This document shows, piece by piece, positions 35,540-44,592 of a DNA stretch of 64,000 nt. The notes beneath the pieces were generated by a model. The model was not told the origin of the DNA. It searched no databases and worked only from the letters and a program-made list of their open reading frames with translations. The position numbers were made by a program, and so were the translations under genes. Numbering within the stretch: position 1 is the stretch's first letter; each line of letters begins with the position of its first letter. The stretch covers positions 39,167 to 103,166 of the forward strand of contig NZ_JHZK01000009.1 in assembly GCF_000688515.1 (NCBI RefSeq). Reading direction: 5' to 3'. The DNA is from Afifella pfennigii DSM 17143 (lineage in GTDB: Bacteria; Pseudomonadota; Alphaproteobacteria; Rhizobiales; Afifellaceae).

Positions 35540-36445
35540 CTATTCCGCCAAACGCGCAATGCGCGGCATGTTACGGTCGATCGCTGAGAATGTCTCGGCG
35601 ATATGCTCGCTCCGTGACACGCCGACCACGATGCCATCGATGTTCGGAACGGTCGACAAATAGCTGTAGGCCTCCTCGGGCTTCAGATAACCTGAAGCCA
35701 AGGATCCCATGATGAGTAGGCTGCAGTCGTTCTCGGCCACCGCCTTCTCGCACGCTCCGCGATCCGGATTCATGTGGTAGCCGCATTTGTTGAAATGCGT
35801 CATCACAAGCGGTGGCGGAAGGCCCCATTCCCTGAAGCGCGCGAGCAGGAAGGGCAGGTTCTTTGTCGCAAAACCGCCCTGTGCGGAATAGGATTTGCGG
35901 ATTTCCTCAAGATAGAACTCGAAGACCTGCGGCATCCCGAAGGCAAGCGCCAGGTCGGTGAACGCGTCATGCAGGAAAACCGCCGGCATGTTCAGCGGCA
36001 AAAATGGCTTGAGTTCCAGCTGCATCAACGCGGAGAGCGTGGCGTTGATGTCTTTCGACACGAAAGCCCGGCTGCCCATGGCGAACAGCTTCAGCTTCTG
36101 CGACAGCGTCGTGCCGGACAACATCTCCAGCACGACGTTGACCATGCCGACCTCGTTGGCCCTCGTTACATATTTCTGGGCGTAGGGCAGCAGAGGATAA
36201 ATGCGAAGATCCTGTCGCAGCCGCGGATCGGCGGCGATCGCGGCAGATAGGGGGGCGGCCCGCTCATGCGTCGACATCATCATACCGCCCGCCCCGGCGG
36301 CATGCGCCTCCCTCACCACCGCCAGGATTGCGGAGGGATCGGCGAAATGCGCCGCCCTCTCCATTCCTCGCTGGCTTGAGAGATGATCGACACCGAAGAA
36401 GGCGTTGTGGCCGAGAACGATCCCGGCAAGCACGTCAGCGGACAT
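35540..36445 (-). CDS. TIM-barrel protein, aldo/keto-reductase-like
   Basis: Cytosolic protein of 301 aa. The C-terminal end, YLSTVPNIDGIVVGVSRSEHI, resembles the last strand and cofactor loop of aldo/keto reductases, and the body fits a beta/alpha barrel. The N-terminus has GHNAFFGVDHLS. The catalytic tetrad of AKRs is not obvious to me, so activity is uncertain. The start overlaps the Gfo/Idh gene by 11 nt. Together with that oxidoreductase it may build or modify an unusual sugar nucleotide. Confidence 0.5.
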   Translation of the reverse strand: MSADVLAGIVLGHNAFFGVDHLSSQRGMERAAHFADPSAILAVVREAHAAGAGGMMMSTHERAAPLSAAIAADPRLRQDLRIYPLLPYAQKYVTRANEVGMVNVVLEMLSGTTLSQKLKLFAMGSRAFVSKDINATLSALMQLELKPFLPLNMPAVFLHDAFTDLALAFGMPQVFEFYLEEIRKSYSAQGGFATKNLPFLLARFREWGLPPPLVMTHFNKCGYHMNPDRGACEKAVAENDCSLLIMGSLASGYLKPEEAYSYLSTVPNIDGIVVGVSRSEHIAETFSAIDRNMPRIARLAE

Positions 36446-37499
36446 TCGTATGTCCCTCCTTGAGGGAGACGGGCACGCCGTTACCTTCCGCCGACAGATA
36501 GGCCGCGTCGATTACGCGCTGAACCTCGAAGGCGGAGCGGATGTCCGAGCCGACCTCGCCTTCGCCGCGCACGGCGCCAAGAAACTCCATCGCCTGATCC
36601 GTGTAGATCGTTCCACCGATATCGAAAGGCACGCCCTTGTAGAGATCGGGCTTGCGCCATCGGTGCCACCCCGCGGCGAGGCTCCCGACGCCATCGACAA
36701 GAAAGAGCTGGACCTGATCGTCATCGACATCGAGCGTCCCGTTCTCGCCCTGCACATGGATTGCGACGGTAGGCGTTCGATAGTGGCGCGCCGACCACGA
36801 GGCATCCAAAAAACCGCGAAGACCATTCTCGAACTGCAGGAAGACGTGCGCGTGATCCTCCACCTGCTGGGAGTAAAGGCGACCCATCTGTGCGCTGACC
36901 CAATCGATGGGCCCGAAAAAGTGACGCAACAGGTCGATGAGGTGCGAATTCTGTGTAGTCAGGACCCCACCCCCGGAGACCTTCGGATCGTAGCGCCAGC
37001 CTTTTCCGCGCTTGAAAAGCTGACCGATATACATGCTCGAGCGCAGCATCTGGAGCCTGCCAAGAGCGCCACTGGCGATGATCTCCCTGGCCTTGACCGC
37101 GGTGTGCTGGAACCGTGTCATATACCCGACCATGTTGACGACCGGGTGCGCCGTCAGCTCCGAAAGCAAAGGCTCGGCCTGGGCGGCATCGGTCGATAGC
37201 GGCTTTTCGATGAAAACATGCCTGTCCCGGCGGATACATTCCAGAGCGACGGGCACATGCAATCCAGTCGGCGTCGCAATGGCCACGACATCCGGCTCGA
37301 TTTGGTCGAGCAGCTTCTCAAAGTCGGTGAAAACCTCGATCCCCGTCGTGCGAGCCTTGAGGCCGTTCAGAACCGTCTTGGCCTTGTCGGCGACGGCAAC
37401 GAGGCGGCAACCGGGGAGCGCGTGAAGGGTCGCCGCGTGCAAGAGGCCAAGCTTGCCGAGACCGATAACGGCCGCCCGGAGTTCAGAGGTTTGATGCAT
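36435..37499 (-). CDS. Gfo/Idh/MocA-family oxidoreductase
   Basis: NAD(P)-dependent sugar oxidoreductase of 354 aa from ATG 37499. The Rossmann site is AVIGLGKLGLLHA (12-24), and HVFIEKPLSTD holds the family EKP motif with the catalytic lysine. SGGGVLTTQNSHLIDLL contains the second conserved histidine region. The start lies inside the 3' end of the GT2 gene (17-nt overlap) and the stop overlaps the barrel protein (11 nt). In surface-glycan loci such enzymes make keto- or deoxy-sugar nucleotides; which one is unknown. The frame is open far upstream (37841), but that part is not coding. Confidence 0.88.
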   Translation of the reverse strand: MHQTSELRAAVIGLGKLGLLHAATLHALPGCRLVAVADKAKTVLNGLKARTTGIEVFTDFEKLLDQIEPDVVAIATPTGLHVPVALECIRRDRHVFIEKPLSTDAAQAEPLLSELTAHPVVNMVGYMTRFQHTAVKAREIIASGALGRLQMLRSSMYIGQLFKRGKGWRYDPKVSGGGVLTTQNSHLIDLLRHFFGPIDWVSAQMGRLYSQQVEDHAHVFLQFENGLRGFLDASWSARHYRTPTVAIHVQGENGTLDVDDDQVQLFLVDGVGSLAAGWHRWRKPDLYKGVPFDIGGTIYTDQAMEFLGAVRGEGEVGSDIRSAFEVQRVIDAAYLSAEGNGVPVSLKEGHTNVR

Positions 37500-38475
37500 G
37501 TCTTTCCTTTGTCGCCTTCCGCTCGGCGGAACTGCCGAGCAACGGCGGACTGACCCGGCCGCGATCGACGGCACGCTTGATCTGCGTGACCAGCTGCAGG
37601 AGAACGCCGAAGAAGAAAAACTGCATGCCGGCCAGGACCAGCAAGGCGATAAGAACCAGCCCTGGCGTTCGGTGAGCCAACCTGAGCGAAAAGTCTTCCT
37701 GATACAGAATGAAAAAGAAATAGAGAAACGCGAAACCGATGAGCGACAAGCCAAGCATATACAGGGTTTGCATGTGATGACCGGAACGCAACAAAAGAAC
37801 CGGCAATGTATAGAATATATAGCGCGGGATTGAGCCAACAACGCGCGAGTTGCCGTGCTGGCGCATCCGCCAGGCGCTGGGCAGCTCTACGACTTTGAAG
37901 CCTTTTTCAACCGCATCGATAATCGTTTCCTGCACGTAAGTGTGCGTGCCGATCATCTCCAACTCGCGCGCGACCACCGGAACCATGGCGCGAATGCCGC
38001 CGTGGCTGTCGGTCAGATCGAGCCCCGTCTTGCGATTGAGCATGTAGGTGAGGATGCGTGTGCCGACGCGGTTGATGAACCGGTAGCGATAACCTACCAG
38101 GCCAGACTCCTTGAAGCGCGAGCCGAGTACGAGATCGGCGCCGCCCTGCGTCACCGCGGCCACGAAGCGCCCGATTTCCTCGCGCACGGCTGTCTGGCCG
38201 TCACCATCGATGCTGAGAATGATATCTGGCTCGAACGCCAGCGCCGCTTTGAGCCCCCGGTACATCGCCGAGCCTAGCCCTTCGCCGCCGCCGATGAGCA
38301 CGCTAGCCCCGGCGGCTTCGGCACGTTCGCGGGTCGCATCACGCGAATCGTCGACAACCAGAATCTCGATGCGATCGTAGTGGAGTACGCGCAGCGAGGA
38401 CCGTACCTCCTCGATCACCGCCGCGATCGAGGCCTGCTCGTTCTTGGTGGGGATGACCACGACGGCAGTTGGCAT
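37483..38475 (-). CDS. Membrane-anchored family 2 glycosyltransferase (DPM-like)
   Basis: GT-A glycosyltransferase of 330 aa of the dolichol-phosphate-mannose-synthase type. VIPTKNEQASI at the start, VVDDSRDAT and the metal-binding SIDGDGQ are seen; residues about 225-310 form two hydrophobic helices that anchor it. Such enzymes transfer a sugar to polyprenyl phosphate, and the lipid-linked sugar is then used by a GT-C protein such as that at 26.5 kb. It is the first gene of an eight-gene overlapping operon. An ATG at 38475 begins it. Confidence 0.9.
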   Translation of the reverse strand: MPTAVVVIPTKNEQASIAAVIEEVRSSLRVLHYDRIEILVVDDSRDATRERAEAAGASVLIGGGEGLGSAMYRGLKAALAFEPDIILSIDGDGQTAVREEIGRFVAAVTQGGADLVLGSRFKESGLVGYRYRFINRVGTRILTYMLNRKTGLDLTDSHGGIRAMVPVVARELEMIGTHTYVQETIIDAVEKGFKVVELPSAWRMRQHGNSRVVGSIPRYIFYTLPVLLLRSGHHMQTLYMLGLSLIGFAFLYFFFILYQEDFSLRLAHRTPGLVLIALLVLAGMQFFFFGVLLQLVTQIKRAVDRGRVSPPLLGSSAERKATKERHASNL

Positions 38476-38677
38476 CAGCAGTATCCTTGTACGGCCGCCG
38501 TCAAACCCGAACGGATCGCGTGATCATTGGATGACAGGGTGAATGTCGCCAGCGAGCCGCGCCGCCAGGATTGGCGTCCTGAAGCCGCAGTGCCAATGCG
38601 ACGGGCTGCGGCCGCCGAAAGCCGCCTCGCGACCCGCCATGAACAATTGATCCGCATCCGCCGCGCAAACAGCATGC

Positions 38678-40030
38678 TCAGTGCGAGACGGTACGCAAAG
38701 CCGCATGCCCGCACGAGCCCGGCCAGAACAAGCCGGAAATATCGGCCTTGATCCCCGAATGGTCTGACAGACCGACCAGATCGAACAGCGTTTGTCCGCG
38801 TTTCCATGGCAGGCTGGCTATAGGGACGGGTGTGCAAGCGCGCGCCAGAATCACAAGGTCCGTCTCCTCAACGAGCCGGTGACAGTCTTCCACCAGCATG
38901 GTCGCCAAATGAGGCAGGCTTTCCAGGGCGAAACGTCGGTTACTTCCAACCAGGCGCTCGGGCATCAGATTGTTGTCGTAGACAAGGATCGATCTGCCCT
39001 TGCCGAGCAGATGCTCGGCAATCGTCACCATAGGGGAATCGCGCAGATCATCGGTTTGGTCCTTAAAAGCTAGACCGATCATCCCAATTCGGCGGCCTTC
39101 CATGTGCAATATCTGCGAGATGATGTTCTGAATCTGCGCCTCGTTCGACAGCGGCACATGCTCAAGCATAGGCACGTGAAGCGCCTCCTGCCTCGCCCAA
39201 CTGATCACACCTCTAAGATCCTTCGGAAGACAGCTGCCGCCATAAGGCATGCCGGGCCGAAGATACTTCGTCGAGATATTGAGTTTGGTATCGAGGCAGA
39301 AGACATCCATCACAGATCTCGAATCGACGCCGAAGGAATGTGCCAGGAGACCGATCTCGTTCGCAAAAGTGACCTTGACCGCGTGAAAGCAATTGTCGGC
39401 ATACTTCACCACTGCCGCGACGTCGGGCTCGACATAGCGGACAGGCGCGTCAATGCCGGGATAAAGCTGCTGACAGATCTTTCTGACAGCCTCGTCGGTA
39501 CAGCCAAAAACGATCTTCGACGGCTCAAAGAAATCCGTTACAGCCTGACCTTCGCGGAGAAATTCGGGATGCACACAGTAACCGACTGGCTGTCGCGGCA
39601 TAAGCTCACGCGCCAGAATATCCATCAGTTCCCGATGAACGGAGGGAAGCGCCGTCGAGCGTGTAAGTATTGGGATGCATCGTTCATGCGCAGCGCGAAA
39701 CTCGGCGATCTCTCCGACAACCTGGCGAAGAAAAGAAGTGTCGATCGCGCCATTGCGCAGCGAGGGCGTTCCCACGCAAACGAAACAAGCATCGCATTCC
39801 TGCAACGCCTCTCCGGCATTGGTCGTCGCTGAGACTGCGCCACGCCGATGCGCCTGCGCCAACAGGTCGTCAATGCCAGGTTCCTGCAGAGGCGCCTTCC
39901 CGTTGGCGATACAGTCCACCTTGTTCGGGTCGGGGTCGACACCTATCACTCGATGACCGAGGCGGGCCAAGCAGGCGGTGCTGGTTGCCCCGACATAACC
40001 CAATCCAAAAACGGCTACGGTTAGTCCCAT
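38678..40030 (-). CDS. GDP-mannose/UDP-glucose 6-dehydrogenase family (AlgD-like)
   Basis: NAD-dependent four-electron dehydrogenase of 450 aa. The NAD site is VFGLGYVGATSTA, GTPS is seen near 100, ADNCFHAVKVTFANEIG holds the central helix, and the catalytic cysteine lies in GGSCLPKDLRG. The blocks FEPSKIVFGCTDE and DTKLNISTKYL favour GDP-mannose dehydrogenase (AlgD) over UDP-glucose dehydrogenase. With ManC and ManB this would yield GDP-mannuronic acid. A 202-bp gap to the GT2 operon suggests it may be separately started or read through. Substrate is inferred. Confidence 0.85.
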   Translation of the reverse strand: MGLTVAVFGLGYVGATSTACLARLGHRVIGVDPDPNKVDCIANGKAPLQEPGIDDLLAQAHRRGAVSATTNAGEALQECDACFVCVGTPSLRNGAIDTSFLRQVVGEIAEFRAAHERCIPILTRSTALPSVHRELMDILARELMPRQPVGYCVHPEFLREGQAVTDFFEPSKIVFGCTDEAVRKICQQLYPGIDAPVRYVEPDVAAVVKYADNCFHAVKVTFANEIGLLAHSFGVDSRSVMDVFCLDTKLNISTKYLRPGMPYGGSCLPKDLRGVISWARQEALHVPMLEHVPLSNEAQIQNIISQILHMEGRRIGMIGLAFKDQTDDLRDSPMVTIAEHLLGKGRSILVYDNNLMPERLVGSNRRFALESLPHLATMLVEDCHRLVEETDLVILARACTPVPIASLPWKRGQTLFDLVGLSDHSGIKADISGLFWPGSCGHAALRTVSH

Positions 40031-40396
40031 TGGGATACCCCTCGGGAGCGGCGAAAAGCGATTGAGACCTCCTCACGGTCGTCGCATCCACGGTAAACGC
40101 GGCGCTGTCCCCGTATCGCCCCGAACCAACGCCCGGGTCTCTCCGCTCATGTCGCCGCTGTTCGTAGGCGGCCGGAGCGCTGCTCGCAAGCACGCAAATG
40201 CAACACATGCGCCCATAACGCCCGTCACAGCCAACAATGACTGTCATATACGCGTCTACACATCACCCGCCCCGTCATTTGCTACGGCATGTCCGTCGGA
40301 GACGAGAAGAACGCAACTAGATTTAAACAAAATACATATCGAAGAACCCTAAAAAACGCGCGCTCCCGTGTGCTGCGAGAGGTAGGACCGCGCTGG
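40031..40396. promoter_or_regulatory. Gene-free region between two operons (366 bp)
   Basis: No gene. It lies upstream of the AlgD-like gene and after the last gene of the 14-gene operon. It includes a markedly AT-rich patch at 40310-40365, unusual in this genome, so it is the likely promoter of the AlgD-like gene and perhaps the downstream GT2 operon. Confidence 0.4.
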
Positions 40397-41761
40397 TCAT
40401 CGAGAAGCCAGCGTCGCGACAGAGGAAGATTGCTTGTCGCCTTCGGGTTCGTCGGCGCAGGCGCGTATTAGACGAACGAGACCCTCGGCCGCCCGTCCAG
40501 CATTGTGCGTTCGGTCAATATAGCTTCGTACGGCGTCTGATGCCCGCAACCACGCAGCCTCGTCCGACACCAGCCGCTCGATCCCGGCACACAGAGCATT
40601 CATATCACCGGCGGCGACGAAGCCGGATCCGGTGGCGGTCAGGAACCCGTCTGGGTCGACGACCAGAGATGCGATAGGCACCCCTGCCTTGCCTGCCTGC
40701 AGAAAGGTGTTCGGAAAGCCTTCCAGGGTGGACGTACTGACCAAGATGCGGGCGCGGGCGAATAGCCCGTCGATCTCGGAGAACGGTACGTAATCGTCGA
40801 TCGTGACATTCGCCGGACGCTCCTTCAGAACCGTTTCATGCAGTGTCGGATCTGAGCGCGTCATCACCATATGGAAGCGCCGATTCGGCAATGCGCGAGC
40901 GAGTTCGAGGCAGAGCTCCGGGCGCTTGCATCCGTCGGATTTGCCGACCCACAAAACGTCGATATCGCGGCCCTCACCTGGCGCGACCGGATCGGTCACC
41001 ACCGGATTTGCGATGATGAGGCCATCCCTGCCAAAGGCCTCCGCGAGACGCTGCCGCTGCCATTCGGTCTGAACGACGATCGCCGATGCGTGAGCTAAAG
41101 CATATTGGCCACGCCATGACGTCCGCCCCCATGCATCGACCTCCTCGCTGGCGAACCGAAAATGGTCCGCAAGATCGGAATCGCTGCCAATACAAAGAAC
41201 GCTGGCACATCCACGGCGACGGCAACAAGCGATCGTCTCAGCGCTGACGTCGTTGACGCCGAAGGTCACGACGACATCGGCAGCGCAGCGCTCCAGCAAG
41301 GCCGCTGTCTCGCTGGCGCAGCACGGCTCCGCGAATTCGGCGGTGGCGCCATCGGCTTCTGCCTGGGGAGCCTCGGTTCCGCCGACGGCGGGCCTCAACC
41401 GATGCGGTAGCGCCAGCAGGGGTCGCACCACCGGCCGCAGTACCCTCCTGAAGGGAAGACGAGCCCAGACAGCATAGGCGAGCCGACGCACGAGCGTGCG
41501 GGCCGAGGCCCCGGCAATGAGAGCCGGCGCCCCGATCATCGGGTAGCCCGGATGCTGGTGGACAAGAACGTCGTCGATCAATTGCCGGTCGGCCGCACCG
41601 TGATGGCCGACGAAGAAATGGACAGTGAGGTCGTCCTTGGCGGCCACCAGACGCGCCAGGAGAGCGGCACGGACCTCCGACCCGCCGAAAGGAGCGCGCG
41701 ATGCCGTATCGAACAACGGATAGGCATACAGCGCAACGAAGCAGACATTTGAGGTTTTCAA
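40397..41761 (-). CDS. Family 4 glycosyltransferase
   Basis: GT-B glycosyltransferase of 454 aa. The C-terminal domain shows VLWVGKSDGCKRPEL and the family block STLEGFPNTFLQAGKAGVPI, with the EX7E-type glutamate in LEGFPNTFLQAG. An extended N-terminal domain (about 220 residues) carries the acceptor site. It starts with TTG at 41761 overlapping the upstream stop by 4 nt (TTGA), so translation is coupled to the preceding GT4. It is the last gene of the 14-gene operon. Confidence 0.88.
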   Translation of the reverse strand: MKTSNVCFVALYAYPLFDTASRAPFGGSEVRAALLARLVAAKDDLTVHFFVGHHGAADRQLIDDVLVHQHPGYPMIGAPALIAGASARTLVRRLAYAVWARLPFRRVLRPVVRPLLALPHRLRPAVGGTEAPQAEADGATAEFAEPCCASETAALLERCAADVVVTFGVNDVSAETIACCRRRGCASVLCIGSDSDLADHFRFASEEVDAWGRTSWRGQYALAHASAIVVQTEWQRQRLAEAFGRDGLIIANPVVTDPVAPGEGRDIDVLWVGKSDGCKRPELCLELARALPNRRFHMVMTRSDPTLHETVLKERPANVTIDDYVPFSEIDGLFARARILVSTSTLEGFPNTFLQAGKAGVPIASLVVDPDGFLTATGSGFVAAGDMNALCAGIERLVSDEAAWLRASDAVRSYIDRTHNAGRAAEGLVRLIRACADEPEGDKQSSSVATLASR

Positions 41762-43227
41762 GCCGCCGCCCTGATCAAGCTGGGCGAAAAGTCTTCGACC
41801 GCCGAAGGCATCTCGTAGACCGCCAGCGTTTCGTCAATCATACGTTCATATCCAAAACGTTCCGCGATGAAAGCCGGGCTCTCTTGCGTGGCGCGCCGTC
41901 GCCATGTCTCGTCGGCGAGGATGAACAAAATGCGCTCCGCCAAGAAGCGTGCATCATGCGGCCTGACGGCAAATCCTGTGACCTCCGGCAAAATCGCCTC
42001 CGATGCACCGCCTCCATCGGTCGTCACCACCGGCACGCCGATCATCTGTGCTTCCACGAGGGCGTTCGGGAGCCCTTCCAGCCTGGAGGTCAAAAGCAGG
42101 ACATCCATTGCGCTGAGCGCCGCCGCCGGATTGGCGACGACGCCCGGGAAGACCATCCGCTCCAGAAAGCCATACGCTTGCGCGCGATCCTTCGCAGCGG
42201 CCAAGAGCGCTCCGTCGCCAACCATGAGAAAGCTCGCATCGGGTCGTTCACGCGCCACGATGGCGGCGGCCTGGATCCAAAGAAACGGCCCTTTTTCCTC
42301 GTTGAAACGCATCAACCCGCCGATGACGGGTCCGTTCCAGATTTGAATCTGGTCGCGGAAAGCCCTTGCCTCCCTGGCCGAGGCGCGCACGAAATCCTCT
42401 GTACGCACCCCATTCCGCAACACCTTGATACGGTCGGCGGAAATACCAAGCCAGCGCGCATAATCCCGAGAACCCGCAACGCTGTTGTTCAAGATCGTCA
42501 CGTTCGGCTGACGCAGCAGCGTGCGATAGCCATTGCGCATATAGGGCTGATAAAGCCCGAAATGGGTCGGGGCAACGCTACGACAACTGAGGACGATTTT
42601 CGGCACCCCGGCAATCAACGCGGCGATACCAGCTTTGACGTTCATCTCGTCAAGCCAAGAATGAACGACTTGCGGACGCTGGGTAATGAACTCGGCCGCG
42701 TAACGGCATATGCTCTCCGCGATCCACGGCGGCAAGGTGGACAGCCTATGCCGGTACCGCGATGCAACAAGCTCCGCGAGAGCGCGCATCGCAGGATCCA
42801 TCTCGTCCAGGCGTTTAACCGTTCTGGCCGACACCCCGGCGCGCCGCAGCGGCGCGGCGAAGAAGTCGCCTTCGCCCGGAGCCATCGCTTCGCATAGAAG
42901 CGCCACGTCGCGATGGCCGCGCGCGACCAATCCAGTCAGCGTGTTCACCGCCTGTCGCTCAGCGCCACCGGCACCCAAGGTGCCAGTCACGACGATGACG
43001 CGCCCCGCAACGGCCGTGTGTTGACCGGAGGAACGTGAGAGGGGCCGTGCCGGATAGGTCGGCGGCAAGGTTCCGCGAGCAAACACGCGCCGTATCGGCT
43101 GCACAATTCGAAGCGTCGAAAACCACCTTTGACAGTATACGAGGATTGCATGGAGCTCAGCTCGAAGCGGGATGCGCCGAAGAACCTTGCGCAGGATCGG
43201 CTGACCTCTATCGGAGCCTTCTGACAT
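41758..43227 (-). CDS. Family 4 glycosyltransferase
   Basis: GT-B glycosyltransferase of 489 aa. GTLGAGGAERQAVNTLTGL near residue 81 is the GGAE motif of GT4 N-terminal domains; the C-terminal nucleotide-sugar block is LTSRLEGLPNALVEAQMIGVP, split here by conserved LEGLPN and E. It overlaps the following GT4 by 4 nt. No membrane segment; expected at the cytosolic face. Donor and linkage unknown. Confidence 0.88.
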   Translation of the reverse strand: MSEGSDRGQPILRKVLRRIPLRAELHAILVYCQRWFSTLRIVQPIRRVFARGTLPPTYPARPLSRSSGQHTAVAGRVIVVTGTLGAGGAERQAVNTLTGLVARGHRDVALLCEAMAPGEGDFFAAPLRRAGVSARTVKRLDEMDPAMRALAELVASRYRHRLSTLPPWIAESICRYAAEFITQRPQVVHSWLDEMNVKAGIAALIAGVPKIVLSCRSVAPTHFGLYQPYMRNGYRTLLRQPNVTILNNSVAGSRDYARWLGISADRIKVLRNGVRTEDFVRASAREARAFRDQIQIWNGPVIGGLMRFNEEKGPFLWIQAAAIVARERPDASFLMVGDGALLAAAKDRAQAYGFLERMVFPGVVANPAAALSAMDVLLLTSRLEGLPNALVEAQMIGVPVVTTDGGGASEAILPEVTGFAVRPHDARFLAERILFILADETWRRRATQESPAFIAERFGYERMIDETLAVYEMPSAVEDFSPSLIRAAA

Positions 43228-43281
43228 TAGGCACCCAAGCGTATGGCGCTTTCATCTATCATGAAGCGAGTCGGCATGATC

Positions 43282-44592
43282 TCAAAAGAATATTCTCTGA
43301 AGCGGCGACCTCCGCCCTCTCGCAGCCTTGGCTTCAAGCGCCATCTTCTCAAATTTCCCCGCGACAAACGGAACCTCGTACTGCCTTACCGCCTCCCGAT
43401 GCTGATTGCTCATTGCAAGTTTATTTAATTCAAATCTACACAACGCTTGCGACAGAGCGTTAACGACAGAAATTGGGTCGTTGGGGTCCAATACTTCGTA
43501 ACCCAATTCGCGAACGATGTCAGCCGATGCTCCCCGCTGGGGCGTGAGAGCTAGAATCGGCTTTTCCATCATCATGTAGTCGACAAGCTTGGAGGGAAAA
43601 AACACATTCGTCTCTGCCGGCGCGTCGATCAACACCAGCACGTCCGCCTTCGACATCTCCCGGAGACTGTCCAAATAGCTCATCCGACTGGCGAAAACGA
43701 CGATATCCCCAAGACCAAGATCTGCCGCAAGGGTTTCCGCTTCTTCCGCGCCTGATCGTTCGCCGACGACCTGCAACTCAATACGCCCAGCCAGTTCCGT
43801 TTTCTGTCGCAGCATCGACAACGCCCGCAGCAGCACGTTCGGCGTACGCCGGCCGGGGAAGAGTTGGCCGACATAGGCAAGTCTTAACGGACGTTTCATT
43901 GCTTCAGCCGGCTGGCCTTCTTCCACCAAAGTCCGCAAATCCGAATCGATGGCATGCGGTAGCACCCGAGCCTTCCGGCGAAGCGCCGGAGGGTATTTGC
44001 GCATGACGAGATCGGCAGCGTATTCGTTGGTGAACAGGAGAAGGTCCGCCTGACGCACGACGGCGGCCTCCCGCCGCGCCTGCAATTGGCGGCTCTCCTT
44101 AGAAAGGCCGGAGACGTAGGGATTGTCCACCCACGGATCGCTAAAATGGGCAATCCAAGGTATACCTCGCCGCCACCGTCGCAACTTCAGTCCAACGAGA
44201 TGGTCACGCCAGGGTTGGGCGAAGGTCACCAGCACATCGCAACCATCCACGAGATCGGCATTGCGCACCGCTTCGGCGGCACGGCTTGCCCAGATCTCGT
44301 CCTCGTCGGGTTTGGCGCCCTTCAGTCGCGACCAGAATCGGACGAGCGGATGAGAGGGTTCCTGGTCGAGATTGCCGAAATCGACAAGAAACGGCGTATA
44401 ATAGCCGGCATTCAGGTCCCGAAGCGTCAGATCGAGGATATCGGTCTTCGGCAAATCCGCCAGCCGAGGCGTCACGACGACGCTCTGCCAGCCGAGCTTG
44501 CTCAGTCCTTTCAGCAGACGAACCACCTGGATGGAGCGCGGATAAAGCGCCGGCGGCATTGCCCAGGAGACGGCGATCAGGCGCTTGTCCAT
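43282..44592 (-). CDS. Family 4-like glycosyltransferase
   Basis: Glycosyltransferase of 436 aa from the ATG at 44592; the frame stays open to 44742, but the first 50 codons are Arg-rich and overlap asnB heavily. Seen: AVSWAMPPALYPRSIQV at the N-terminus, AYVGQLFPGRRTPNVLLRAL as the start of the C-terminal domain, and PSKLVDYMMMEKPILAL at the donor site. This arrangement matches GT4 enzymes of O-antigen loci. The start sits 16 nt inside the 3' end of asnB, so translation is coupled. Confidence 0.82.
   Translation of the reverse strand: MDKRLIAVSWAMPPALYPRSIQVVRLLKGLSKLGWQSVVVTPRLADLPKTDILDLTLRDLNAGYYTPFLVDFGNLDQEPSHPLVRFWSRLKGAKPDEDEIWASRAAEAVRNADLVDGCDVLVTFAQPWRDHLVGLKLRRWRRGIPWIAHFSDPWVDNPYVSGLSKESRQLQARREAAVVRQADLLLFTNEYAADLVMRKYPPALRRKARVLPHAIDSDLRTLVEEGQPAEAMKRPLRLAYVGQLFPGRRTPNVLLRALSMLRQKTELAGRIELQVVGERSGAEEAETLAADLGLGDIVVFASRMSYLDSLREMSKADVLVLIDAPAETNVFFPSKLVDYMMMEKPILALTPQRGASADIVRELGYEVLDPNDPISVVNALSQALCRFELNKLAMSNQHREAVRQYEVPFVAGKFEKMALEAKAARGRRSPLQRIFF

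Noticed and set aside
38475..38837. 120-codon minus-strand frame between GT2 and the AlgD-like gene
   Set aside because: Overlaps the 3' end of the AlgD-like gene in another frame; Arg-rich with no motif. The 202-bp gap looks non-coding.
38678..40030. Reading the dehydrogenase as WecC (UDP-ManNAc dehydrogenase), because wecB is present
   Set aside because: The blocks around the central helix and catalytic Cys fit AlgD-type enzymes better; kept as AlgD-like with the substrate open.
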